A stretch of 64,000 nucleotides of DNA from assembly GCF_003351105.1 (NCBI RefSeq), contig NZ_NKRG01000001.1:1-64000 (forward strand), given 5' to 3'. Below, piece by piece: positions 37,092 through 45,797 of this stretch (positions within the stretch are counted from its first letter, which is position 1; the number at the start of each line of letters is the position of its first letter). Below the pieces are notes generated by a model. It searched no databases and had not been told where the DNA came from. It saw only the letters and a program-made list of their open reading frames with translations. The position numbers and the translations under genes are program-made. The DNA is from Thermosipho africanus Ob7 (GTDB lineage Bacteria; Thermotogota; Thermotogae; Thermotogales; Fervidobacteriaceae).

Positions 37092-37679
37092 ATGTATGAG
37101 AATGAGAAAGTTTTGGTTGTGCCGACAGAAGATGTGGAAAGACTTTGTAATAAAAGGCATGGATTAATTTTTGTTAATGAATATGATATAATTTCGTTAA
37201 TAGAAAATAAAGGTTTTTTTGTTGATAGAAATTCTGCAGAAACTGATGAAACTATAAGGCAAGTAATACCGTATATTGTATTAAGAGAAGAAAATAAATT
37301 TTTGCTTTTTAAAAGAACAAGTAAACAGGGGGAAAAACGATTACACAATCAAATAACTATAGGTGTTGGAGGACATATTAATACAGATGATTCGTTAGAA
37401 CCATTGGAAGCATTTAAAAATGGTCTTATACGAGAAATAAACGAAGAAGTTGACGTTGATATAAAATCTTTAAACTATGTCGGAGTTATTAACGTAGTGG
37501 ATACCCCTGTAAGTAGAGTTCATGTAGGTATATGTTACGTTGCAGATGTAAAATACAAGGGATTGAAAGAAAAGGACAAATTTATAGAACTGTTCACTGA
37601 AAATCCGAGGGAATATTTTGAGGAGATGGAAGGATGGAGCAAAACGGTAGTACAGTCGTTAGAGCTTATGCAAAAATAA
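37092..37679 (+). CDS. Nudix hydrolase family protein
   Basis: A 195-aa protein. The Nudix region is GGHINTDDSLEPLEAF followed by GLIREINEEVDVD. It keeps the REINEE metal core, but the spacing is longer than the classical GX5EX7REUXEEXGU and the final Gly is Asp. This type, with an N-terminal about 60-residue arm (VLVVPTEDVERL), is often annotated as phosphoesterase. The substrate is unknown. Its 3' end overlaps ispE by 46 bases. Confidence 0.8.
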   Translation: MYENEKVLVVPTEDVERLCNKRHGLIFVNEYDIISLIENKGFFVDRNSAETDETIRQVIPYIVLREENKFLLFKRTSKQGEKRLHNQITIGVGGHINTDDSLEPLEAFKNGLIREINEEVDVDIKSLNYVGVINVVDTPVSRVHVGICYVADVKYKGLKEKDKFIELFTENPREYFEEMEGWSKTVVQSLELMQK

Positions 37680-38461
37680 ATCTTTCTTTGGATGTAGTAA
37701 AAAAAAGAGACGATGGATATCATGAAATTAATTCATTATTTCAGAATATATCTCTTTATGATAGATTGTCAATTGTAAAGATAGATAGAGGACTTGAAAT
37801 TAAATCAAATGTTGAAATTGAGAATAATATACTTTATAAAGTATGGGATTTGTTTTGTGAAAAATACAAAGAGCCAGAATTTGGTTTTAGGGTAATTCTT
37901 GAAAAAAACATTCCAATGGAAGCAGGACTAGGTGGAGGAAGTGCTGATGCTGCAGCTTTATTGTTTTTTCTTGGAAAAACTTTTAAAATTCCAACTTCTG
38001 AACTTTTGAATTTAGCAATAAAAATTGGTAGCGATGTTCCTTTTTTTCTAATAGGAGGTACTGCAGTAGTTAAGGGAAAAGGAGAAAAAATTGAACCGCT
38101 TCCGGCTCTTAAAGGCTATTATGTAGACCTTTTGACTAGTGAAAATGGTATATCTACAAAGGAAGCGTATAGTCTTTTAAATCCTTCTTTGTTTAACAGA
38201 GCACCATGTTCTCCATATGTCTTATACGAAGCATATAAAAACAGGAATGCAGGAGAAATTAAAAGGTGTACTTATAATATTTTTGAAAGGGTGGTTGCAA
38301 ATAACTATAAAGAAATTATGGCGAATATAAAAAGGTTAAGAAGGACTCATATAACAGCAGCTTTAACAGGTAGTGGAAGCGCTGTTTTTGGCGTTTCGTT
38401 TAGAGATGGTAAGTATAAGTTTGTTTCAAGGGGGGTTGAATATGAAGAAACTAAGTTATAA
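37634..38461 (+). CDS. ispE: 4-diphosphocytidyl-2-C-methyl-D-erythritol kinase
   Basis: GHMP kinase of the MEP isoprenoid pathway. Motif 1 AYAKINLSLDV, the ATP loop MEAGLGGGSADAAALL, and the C-terminal TGSGSAVFGV are in order. 275 aa. It starts inside the Nudix gene (46-base overlap) after GAGATGGAAGG and overlaps the lonB start by 20 bases, so three genes are tightly packed. Confidence 0.94.
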   Translation: MEQNGSTVVRAYAKINLSLDVVKKRDDGYHEINSLFQNISLYDRLSIVKIDRGLEIKSNVEIENNILYKVWDLFCEKYKEPEFGFRVILEKNIPMEAGLGGGSADAAALLFFLGKTFKIPTSELLNLAIKIGSDVPFFLIGGTAVVKGKGEKIEPLPALKGYYVDLLTSENGISTKEAYSLLNPSLFNRAPCSPYVLYEAYKNRNAGEIKRCTYNIFERVVANNYKEIMANIKRLRRTHITAALTGSGSAVFGVSFRDGKYKFVSRGVEYEETKL

Positions 38462-40802
38462 TGATTTAAAAATAGATAATAAATTGTTTCCAAAAATTGC
38501 TACTTCAAAAAATGTAAGTCCTTGTGATACATTTATTGGTCGTGACAATGCTTTTGATTCTATGAATTTTGGGCTTTCAATAGATAAACCGGGATACAAT
38601 ATATTTATTGTCGGTCCCAGTGGGACGGGAAGAAAGTCATTTGCGCTCTCTGTTACAAAGAAATTTGCAAAATCAAAGAAAAATTATTATGATCTTGTTT
38701 ATACAATTGATCTTGATGATCCGTATTCTGCAAAAGCTATTTTGCTTCCTCCTGGGCAGGGTCGAAAATTAAAAGAAAAGCTTGAAAATTCGGCTGAGGA
38801 AATTTTTACAAATATTCAAAAGACATTTGAAAGTGAAGAATATGAAGAAAAAAGAAAAGAACTTGAAGAGGAATATAACGAAAAACGTGAAAGTATTATT
38901 AAAGAGCTTTCTAAAAAAGCTTTAAGATTGGGTTTTTTAATAAAACTTGCTCCAACAGGAATAATTTATATACCTCAGATTGATGGAAAGGCATTGACTC
39001 CTGAAGAATTTGAAAAGCTTTCAGAAGAAGTAAAACAGACATTTGAAGAAAATTCCAAAAAAGTAGAACATCTTATATCTGGTGCACTGCACCAGCTTCG
39101 AAAACTTGATTTAGAATACAAGGAAAAATTTAATGATTTAGATAAATATGCTACATTGTTTTCAATAGAATCTTTATTTGAAGAATTGAAAGACGAATTT
39201 AGATACAGTGAAAAACTTGTGAACCATTTTGAAAAGCTTAAAAATCACATTGTAAAGCATATAGGTCAAATAAAAAAATCTGATGACTGGAAAAATTACA
39301 TTAAACATATTCTAACTATTAATTTAATAGTTGACAATTCACAGGAGAATAGTGCTCCTGTAGTTTATGAAAATAACCCTACATATCCCAATCTTTTTGG
39401 AAAAGTTGAATACATTTCAAAATCTGGTGTTTTATACACAGATTTTTCAATGATAAGAGGGGGATCAATACATAGAGCAAATGGAGGCTATCTCATACTC
39501 AATGCGGAGGATTTGCTAAAATTTCCTTATGTTTGGGATAAATTAAAGAAAACTTTAATGTCTAAGAAAATTCAAATTGAGAATCTGGATAGTGCTTACG
39601 GAGTTAGTCCAACAATTACTTTAAAGCCAGAACCTATTGATTTGAATTTAAAGGTAATTTTAATAGGAACACCAGATTTATATTATATTTTATACGAGTA
39701 TGATGAAGATTTTAAAAAACTATTTAAGGTAAAAGTTGAATTTGATTGGGAAATGGATGCTACAAGGGATAACATTAAGCAATATTATTCCTTTTTGTCA
39801 AATGTTGTAGAAGCAAATGAATTAAATCCCCTTGATTCTTCTGCTTTAAAGAAAATAATCTGGTATTCTATGAGACTATCAGAAAATAAAGAAAAGATAT
39901 CGATGAAGATGGGAAGTATAGCCGATTTAGTTATAGAATCTGATTATTATTCAAAATTAAGAAATTCTGAGACAATTTCAAAGCAAGATGTTGAAAAAGC
40001 TATAGTATCTCGTGAAAATAGAACAAAACTTATAATGGATAAATACGATGAAGCATTGAAGAAGTACGAGATAATGATAGAAACTCATGGAAAGGTTGTA
40101 GGTCAGATTAATGGTTTAACTGTAAGTCAATTTGGTGATTTTTCTTTTGGAATGCCAGTAAAAATAACTGCAAAAACTTATGTTGGAAATACAGGAATTA
40201 TTGATATACAAAGGGAATCTGATTTAAGTGGAAACATTCATGGGAAAGCCGTGTTAACGTTAATGGGTTATTTGGGAAGTAAATATGCAAGGGAATTTCC
40301 AATTTCAATAGGGGTCTCGATTAGCTTTGAACAAGTCTATGGTGTGGTTGAAGGAGACAGTGCGTCTCTTGCAGAAACAATTGCAATAATTTCTGCTATC
40401 TCAAATATTCCAATTAGACAATCAATTGCTGTTACAGGATCTATAAACCAACATGGAATAGTTCAACCTATTGGTGGAGCAATTGAAAAAGTGGAAGGAT
40501 TTTATAGGTTATGCAAGCACAGGGGATTAGATGGAACTCACGGTGTTATTATTCCAGAATCAAATATCAAAAATTTGGTATTAAAAGATGAAATTTTAAA
40601 TGATATTAAAAAGGGACTATTTAACATATGGGCTGTTAAAACAGTGGATGAAGCAATTGAAATTTTGATGGAGAAACCAGCTGGCAAATTAAATTCAAAG
40701 GGTAAATATCCGCGCGGCACTGTAAATTATATCGTTGAGGAAAGATTAAAAAGTATATATGAAAAGCTGGAAGGAAAAACAAAAAGTAGGAGGTCAAAAT
40801 AA
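38442..40802 (+). CDS. lonB: LonB-type ATP-dependent protease
   Basis: A 786-aa protease of family S16 with an N-terminal AAA+ region. Seen: P-loop IVGPSGTGRKSF, a long helical insert (about 100-270), GGYLILNAEDLLKFPYVW, then the C-terminal protease domain with the catalytic Ser in EGDSASLAET and the Lys in GGAIEKVEGF. No N-terminal LonA substrate domain and no transmembrane helices are seen, unlike archaeal LonB. The ATG at 38442 follows AAGGGGGGTTGAAT; the longer frame from 38373 lies within ispE. Its stop overlaps the trpS start by one base. Confidence 0.9.
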   Translation: MKKLSYNDLKIDNKLFPKIATSKNVSPCDTFIGRDNAFDSMNFGLSIDKPGYNIFIVGPSGTGRKSFALSVTKKFAKSKKNYYDLVYTIDLDDPYSAKAILLPPGQGRKLKEKLENSAEEIFTNIQKTFESEEYEEKRKELEEEYNEKRESIIKELSKKALRLGFLIKLAPTGIIYIPQIDGKALTPEEFEKLSEEVKQTFEENSKKVEHLISGALHQLRKLDLEYKEKFNDLDKYATLFSIESLFEELKDEFRYSEKLVNHFEKLKNHIVKHIGQIKKSDDWKNYIKHILTINLIVDNSQENSAPVVYENNPTYPNLFGKVEYISKSGVLYTDFSMIRGGSIHRANGGYLILNAEDLLKFPYVWDKLKKTLMSKKIQIENLDSAYGVSPTITLKPEPIDLNLKVILIGTPDLYYILYEYDEDFKKLFKVKVEFDWEMDATRDNIKQYYSFLSNVVEANELNPLDSSALKKIIWYSMRLSENKEKISMKMGSIADLVIESDYYSKLRNSETISKQDVEKAIVSRENRTKLIMDKYDEALKKYEIMIETHGKVVGQINGLTVSQFGDFSFGMPVKITAKTYVGNTGIIDIQRESDLSGNIHGKAVLTLMGYLGSKYAREFPISIGVSISFEQVYGVVEGDSASLAETIAIISAISNIPIRQSIAVTGSINQHGIVQPIGGAIEKVEGFYRLCKHRGLDGTHGVIIPESNIKNLVLKDEILNDIKKGLFNIWAVKTVDEAIEILMEKPAGKLNSKGKYPRGTVNYIVEERLKSIYEKLEGKTKSRRSK

Positions 40803-41797
40803 TGAGAGTGCTTAGTGGAATGAGACCAACAGGAAAATTACATATCGGACATCTTTTTGGCGCACTTTCATCTTGGGTAGAACTTCAAGAAAAAGGTCAT
40901 GAATGTTTTTATTTTGTGGCTGATTGGCATGCACTAACTACTCATTACAATGACACCAAAGAAATTGTAAATAATTCAATAGAGCTTGTTAAATCTTACC
41001 TTGCAGTTGGAATTGATCCAAATAAATCTACAATTTTTATTCAATCTGAGATTAAAGAACATGCAGAATTAACACTATTATTTTCAATGTTTGTTTCAGT
41101 TTCAAGGCTAGAGAGAGTTCCAACTTACAAAGAAATAAAGCAGCAACTTTCCGATAAAGATCTTTCAAATGCTGGATTTTTAATTTATCCGGTACTTCAA
41201 GCTGCTGATATTTTAATTTACAGGGCAACAGGTGTCCCAGTTGGTGAAGATCAAGTCTATCATATAGAACTTACAAGAGAGATTGCAAGAAGGTTTAATT
41301 ACTTATACAAAGAAGTATTTCCAGAGCCTGAACCAATATTATCAAAGGTTCCAAAACTCTTGGGAACAGATGGGAGAAAAATGAGTAAAAGTTATGGAAA
41401 TACAATTCCATTAGTGGCTGATGAAGAAACTCTTAAAAAAATGGTTATGCCTATGATTACGGATCCGGCAAGACAAAGAAGAACAGATCCTGGAAATCCT
41501 GAAAAATGTCCTGTTTGGGACTATCACAAAGCTTTTGGAATTTCAGATAAAGATGCTGAATGGGTAAAAGATGGATGTACAAATGCAAAAATTGGTTGTG
41601 TGGATTGTAAAAAGTTGTTGTTAAAAAATATGAAGGAAAGACTAGAGCCTATTTGGGAAAGGTATAACAGTCTTACTGATGACTATGTAAAAGACGTAAT
41701 AGTTGAAGGAAATAAAAAAGCAAGACAAGTTGCAAGAGAAACAATAGAGATGGTAAGAGATGCAATGCAGCTAGATTACAATTTTTTAAGGAAGTGA
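40802..41797 (+). CDS. trpS: tryptophanyl-tRNA synthetase
   Basis: Class I aminoacyl-tRNA synthetase. Seen: the HIGH-type motif GKLHIGHLFG, ADWHALTTHY, GVPVGEDQ, and the KMSKS loop GRKMSKSYGN. 331 aa is normal. A cysteine cluster (about residues 258-279, DGCTNAKIGCVDCKKL, with the CP upstream) suggests the [4Fe-4S] site described for the Thermotoga maritima enzyme. Confidence 0.95.
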   Translation: MRVLSGMRPTGKLHIGHLFGALSSWVELQEKGHECFYFVADWHALTTHYNDTKEIVNNSIELVKSYLAVGIDPNKSTIFIQSEIKEHAELTLLFSMFVSVSRLERVPTYKEIKQQLSDKDLSNAGFLIYPVLQAADILIYRATGVPVGEDQVYHIELTREIARRFNYLYKEVFPEPEPILSKVPKLLGTDGRKMSKSYGNTIPLVADEETLKKMVMPMITDPARQRRTDPGNPEKCPVWDYHKAFGISDKDAEWVKDGCTNAKIGCVDCKKLLLKNMKERLEPIWERYNSLTDDYVKDVIVEGNKKARQVARETIEMVRDAMQLDYNFLRK

Positions 41798-41801
41798 AAA
41801 A

Positions 41802-42629
41802 ATGAAGGAAATATTTCAAAATTTTTGGGATGAGGTACTATTATCAATCATCTCTGTTTTAGTTGGTTATGTAGTTTATAAGTACTTAACTAAGATTATT
41901 CAAAAATCCTTAGAAGCTTTTGGAAAAGAGTTAAAAGCTCCAAAAACTGTAAAGTTTTTTGTTGGTGTTATTATTTCAGTTTTTGTAATACTTGCCTTGT
42001 TAAGCATTTGGAAAGTCAACCTTGTACCATATATAACTGGGCTTGGGATATCGGGTATAATTGTAGGTCTTGCCCTTCAAGAGCCGTTAACTAATTTTGT
42101 TTCAGGGATTCTAGTTATGTCTACTAGAAAGTTATTTGAAGGGGAAGTTGTAGACATAAATGGAGTTACAGGTGTTGTTGATGAGATAAAGATTAATCAC
42201 AGTTATATTAAAAGTTTTGACGGAAAATTAATTTTAATTCCAAATAAATCTGTATGGAGTGGAATAGTTACGAAATTTTGGCCAGGTCCTGTTAGAAGAG
42301 TAACAATGGATGTTGGAGTTTCGTATAACACTGATTTGGAAACTGCATTTAAATTACTTCAAAAAGCAATTGAAGAAGAACCACTTGTTGTAAAAGAAGG
42401 TGTTAGTAATTTTATTGCTTTTAAACAATTTGGGGCGAGTTCAATAGATTTTACTGTTTATTTTTGGGTTGAAAGAAGTACTTATTTTGATGCTGTTAAT
42501 TCACTTGCATTTAGAATAAAGAAAATATTTGATGAAAACAATATTGAAATACCATTTACCCAAATTGATGTTCATTTAGATTATCAAAATCTTGGAAAAG
42601 TTTTTATTTCAGAAGATAAAAAAATATAA
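41802..42629 (+). CDS. mscS: MscS-family mechanosensitive channel
   Basis: A 275-aa small-conductance channel. Three N-terminal membrane helices, of which TM3 is the Gly/Ala-rich pore helix (GLGISGIIVGLALQEPLTNF), then the beta domain (EGEVVDINGVTGVVDEIKIN) and the cytoplasmic alpha/beta vestibule. It releases solutes on hypo-osmotic shock. Last gene of the run from glmL; no terminator is visible after it. Confidence 0.93.
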   Translation: MKEIFQNFWDEVLLSIISVLVGYVVYKYLTKIIQKSLEAFGKELKAPKTVKFFVGVIISVFVILALLSIWKVNLVPYITGLGISGIIVGLALQEPLTNFVSGILVMSTRKLFEGEVVDINGVTGVVDEIKINHSYIKSFDGKLILIPNKSVWSGIVTKFWPGPVRRVTMDVGVSYNTDLETAFKLLQKAIEEEPLVVKEGVSNFIAFKQFGASSIDFTVYFWVERSTYFDAVNSLAFRIKKIFDENNIEIPFTQIDVHLDYQNLGKVFISEDKKI

Positions 42630-42996
42630 ATAACTTTACCAAGCAAAAGTTCATAAATAAGACTATACAGTAAAGAAATGTTAATAATGAAAAAGTGTTA
42701 GTCTTTAATGATTAAATTTATCCTTTTTGCTTTCCACGTATTTTATTTTTTAATAAATAATGGCCACACACTCCTTTTTTCCTGCCGTTAATATTATTAT
42801 TTCCACCGTATGCTTCTTAATGTTTTTCCAAGCTAAAATTATAAGTTTTTTGAAAAAATTATTTTAGTAGTTTTTTTGATGTTTTTTTATGGTAAAATAT
42901 TTATGTAATGTAAAAAAATGAATAAAAAAGCAAATATAAAATTAAAAAGGTTAAAAAGTTATTTTTTAAAGTTCAAGCTTTTATGGAGGTGAAATT
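42630..42996. other. 367-bp gap without a recognisable gene
   Basis: I see no gene. A likely -10 for the chemoreceptor is ATGGTAAAAT at 42889-42898, without a good -35. A slightly less AT-rich patch at about 42720-42840 can be read on the minus strand as a short frame (AWKNIKKHTVEIIILTAG) with no start of note. It may be a decayed gene or just chance. No terminator for mscS and no RNA fold that I recognise. Confidence 0.35.
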
Positions 42997-44988
42997 ATGT
43001 TTAAAAATTTGTCAATAAGGGCAAAGCTGTGGCTTCTTTTGATCTTATCTGCTGTCTTACCTCTTGCTATTATTTCAACTGTAGCAATAGTTAATTCATA
43101 TAGCGTCGGAAAGGAGTTAGGAACAACTTCTCTTTTATCGATAGCAACTTCGGGAACAAAAAATTTGGAAAATTTTCTTCAAGGATATGTAAATCTTGTG
43201 GATTTTCTTTCTTCTGATGCCAACGTTGTTGGTGCAAAGGAAAACAAGTACGATGAGGTTACATGGATGCTGAAAACTTTTAAAAATATTAAAGATAAGT
43301 ATAAAGATGCTTTGTGGATTTATCTTGGAACTTCAGATAAAAAATTTTATATATATCCCGATGCTGAACTACCAGAGGGTTATGATCCAACAAAACGGCC
43401 ATGGTACGTTGATGCAGTAAAAAACAAAGGTAAGGTAATTATAACTGAGCCATATCTAGATGCTTCAACAAGTGACATTGTAATAACTGTTGCAAAGGCT
43501 GTTGTGAATAATGGACAGATAATTGGTGTTGTGGCGCTTGATTTTAAGGCATCAGAACTTGCAAATTCCCTTCTTTCAAATAAATTTGGAGAAAATGGAT
43601 ATTCTTATCTGTTATCATCTGATGGTAAAACGTTATTACACGTAGATGAAGAAAAAATCGGTAAATCCGTTGCAGACATGGATTGGTTTAAACAAATGAT
43701 TAATAGTAAAAATAAATCAGGAGTTATAGAATATGTTTACGATGGAATAAAGAGAATGGCAGGATTTTCAAAGATGGATAATGGGTGGATATTTGTAACT
43801 GTTGCTCTTTCAAAAGAAGTAAATAAACGAGCAACTGAAATTATGATCTTACTTGTTGTCATTTCAATAGTTGCAATTGCAATTTCATTTATTTTTGGAA
43901 GCTTTACAGGAAATTCAGTAGTAAAACCTATAAAGTCACTTGTTGAGGTAATTGAAAAACTTGGAAATGGTGATCTAACTCAAAGAGTAGAGATTAATTC
44001 AAAAGATGAAATTGGGCACATGTCAGAACAGCTTAATAAAGCACTTGATAATTTGTCTGTACTTATTTCACAAGTTGATCAAAATACATTGAAACTTAGA
44101 GAAAATTCAGAAAAACTTACAACACTTTCTGTGGAGCAAGAAAATGAAGTGGAAGAACTTACTAAAAATATAGAAGAGATAAACTATGAAATTCAAAATG
44201 CATCATCTGCGATAGAAGAAACTACAAGTGGTGTGGAAGAAGTTGCAGCAAGCGCTCAAAACGTTTCAAAGACATCACAAGACCTAACTGAAAAAGCTAC
44301 AGAAGTTTCAAATTCTGCAAAAGATAGTGAAAAAGCTATAGATACTATAGTTCAAATTATTGAAAACATAAAGTTAAAATCTCAATCTATGTCAGAAAAA
44401 GTTGATGATCTTGCAAGCAATGCTAACAATATTGGAGAAATAGTTGAAACTATTTCAAGCATAGCCGAACAAACGAACCTTCTTGCATTGAATGCGGCGA
44501 TAGAGGCTGCAAGGGCAGGAGAGGCAGGAAAAGGGTTTGCAGTTGTTGCTGATGAAATTAGAAAGCTTGCTGAAGAAAGTAAATCTGCAACTGATAAAAT
44601 TACACAGATATTGAAAAATATTCAACAACGTTCTGAGGATGTTAGAACAGAAACAGGAGACATGGTAGAAATAGTTTCTAATGCAAGTAAAGAAAGTGAA
44701 AATATTGCAAGTAATTTAAGGGGAATATTAAATCAAATAACAGATATTTCCGGAATGATAGAAAATCTTGCTGCAATTGCACAAGAGCAAAGTGCTGCTG
44801 CAGAAGAGATGGCAAGTGCTATGGATGTTGCTAGTAGAAACGTGACAAGCGTTGCTGAAAAAATGGAATCAGTTGTTGATTCAACAAAACTTCAAAAGGA
44901 AAGATCGGTTGAGGTTAAAAATGCAGGAGATGAAGTATCACAAATTGCTAACAAACTTTATGAAGAAGTTAAGAAATTCAAGTTTTAA
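42997..44988 (+). CDS. methyl-accepting chemotaxis protein with dCache sensor
   Basis: A 663-aa transmembrane chemoreceptor. TM1 about 10-33, external double-Cache domain about 40-275, TM2 about 283-305, HAMP about 306-360, then the signalling domain with the conserved hairpin tip [19 protein letters not shown]. The dCache core carries Y129, R134, W136, Y137, Y153 and D182 ([11 protein letters not shown] ... EPYLDAS ... VVALDF), resembling the amino-acid-binding motif of dCache_1 receptors. It is monocistronic with its own terminator, just before the flagellar genes. ATG after TGGAGGTGAAATT. Confidence 0.93.
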   Translation: MFKNLSIRAKLWLLLILSAVLPLAIISTVAIVNSYSVGKELGTTSLLSIATSGTKNLENFLQGYVNLVDFLSSDANVVGAKENKYDEVTWMLKTFKNIKDKYKDALWIYLGTSDKKFYIYPDAELPEGYDPTKRPWYVDAVKNKGKVIITEPYLDASTSDIVITVAKAVVNNGQIIGVVALDFKASELANSLLSNKFGENGYSYLLSSDGKTLLHVDEEKIGKSVADMDWFKQMINSKNKSGVIEYVYDGIKRMAGFSKMDNGWIFVTVALSKEVNKRATEIMILLVVISIVAIAISFIFGSFTGNSVVKPIKSLVEVIEKLGNGDLTQRVEINSKDEIGHMSEQLNKALDNLSVLISQVDQNTLKLRENSEKLTTLSVEQENEVEELTKNIEEINYEIQNASSAIEETTSGVEEVAASAQNVSKTSQDLTEKATEVSNSAKDSEKAIDTIVQIIENIKLKSQSMSEKVDDLASNANNIGEIVETISSIAEQTNLLALNAAIEAARAGEAGKGFAVVADEIRKLAEESKSATDKITQILKNIQQRSEDVRTETGDMVEIVSNASKESENIASNLRGILNQITDISGMIENLAAIAQEQSAAAEEMASAMDVASRNVTSVAEKMESVVDSTKLQKERSVEVKNAGDEVSQIANKLYEEVKKFKF

Positions 44989-45008
44989 TTGATTTTAATA
45001 GAAGCCAA

Positions 45009-45038
45009 GTTCCCTCCACAAACGTGGAGGGAATTTTT
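45009..45038 (+). terminator. terminator after the chemoreceptor gene
   Basis: A perfect stem TTCCCTCCAC / GTGGAGGGAA (45010-45019 with 45024-45033) with an AAAC loop, followed by TTTTT and a second T run. The T run overlaps the putative sigma-28 promoter of flgM. Confidence 0.92.
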
Positions 45039-45062
45039 AATTTTTTTACTTTTTTCCGATAA
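45036..45062 (+). promoter_or_regulatory. sigma-28-like flagellar promoter before flgM
   Basis: TCCGATAA at 45055-45062 matches the sigma-28 -10 GCCGATAA in 7 of 8 bases. At exactly 11 bases upstream lies TTTAATTT (45036-45043), a 5 of 8 match to TAAAGTTT. The -10 is far from the sigma-70 consensus and is placed 23 bases before the flgM ATG. Confidence 0.6.
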
Positions 45063-45084
45063 GTAATATTGGAGGTGAAAATGT

Positions 45085-45342
45085 ATGGAAATAAAAAAAA
45101 TAGGTGGATATGGGTATATTCAAGGAATAAATAGTAAGAATGCAGAAAAAATAAATAGGAAGAAAAATGGTAAAGATAAAGTTGATTTTTCTGCAACGCT
45201 TGAAATCAAAAAACTTTTGTATGAATCAAAAAACATTCCTGAGGTTAGAGAAAAGTTAGTAAATGAATTAAAACAAGCGATTGAAAATGGAACGTTCAAG
45301 ATTGATCCTGAAAAAATTGCAAAGGCAATATTAGGAGGTTAA
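45085..45342 (+). CDS. flgM: FlgM-like anti-sigma-28 factor
   Basis: An 85-aa protein, Lys-rich, disordered at the N-terminus. The C-terminal half matches FlgM: VREKLVNELKQAIENGTFKI then DPEKIAKAIL. FlgM holds sigma-28 inactive until the hook is finished, then is exported. It is the first gene of the flgMNKL set, which fits class-3 regulation. The ATG lies 7 bases after GGAGGTG. Confidence 0.82.
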   Translation: MEIKKIGGYGYIQGINSKNAEKINRKKNGKDKVDFSATLEIKKLLYESKNIPEVREKLVNELKQAIENGTFKIDPEKIAKAILGG

Positions 45343-45345
45343 AAG

Positions 45346-45780
45346 ATGAAAGATTTATTGAAAAATCAAATTAATTTGTTAAAAAGTATTATTGAATCTT
45401 TTAAGCTTGCAGAAAGAGCATTAATAGAGAAAGATGTACAAAATCTTACAAGACATATTTCAAAAGTTGAGGAATACTCTTTTGACTTTGAAAGACTTGA
45501 AGAAGAGCTAAATAAGGAAATAAATAAGATGGGTTATAAGTCAATAAAAGAATATATTGAAAAGACTAATGACAGTGAAGTTGCATATTTGCTTGCTACT
45601 TTAGTTGAGAATCTTAATGAATTGACTATCGTTATGTCTAATTTTAAAAATTTAGTGGATTTTGAAAACAAATATTTTGAATTTATAAAATCGTTATTTT
45701 CTAATAGTTCTACTACTTCAACTTATACAAAAAAAGGATATGGAGTTAATCAAAAATCATTAATTGATAAAGTATATTAA
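45346..45780 (+). CDS. flgN: FlgN-like flagellar export chaperone
   Basis: A 144-aa, almost fully helical, charged protein. Sequence conservation is low, but the length, helix content (QINLLKSIIESFKLAERALI) and position between flgM and flgK match FlgN, the chaperone for FlgK and FlgL. The tail from about residue 120 is Ser/Thr-rich. Call partly by context. 3 bases after flgM. Confidence 0.75.
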   Translation: MKDLLKNQINLLKSIIESFKLAERALIEKDVQNLTRHISKVEEYSFDFERLEEELNKEINKMGYKSIKEYIEKTNDSEVAYLLATLVENLNELTIVMSNFKNLVDFENKYFEFIKSLFSNSSTTSTYTKKGYGVNQKSLIDKVY

Positions 45781-45797
45781 TATAGAGGAGTGATTGA

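Noticed and set aside
42755-42870. Short minus-strand frame between mscS and the chemoreceptor
   Set aside because: Fewer than 40 codons, starts only with a GTG lacking a good ribosome site, no recognisable similarity.
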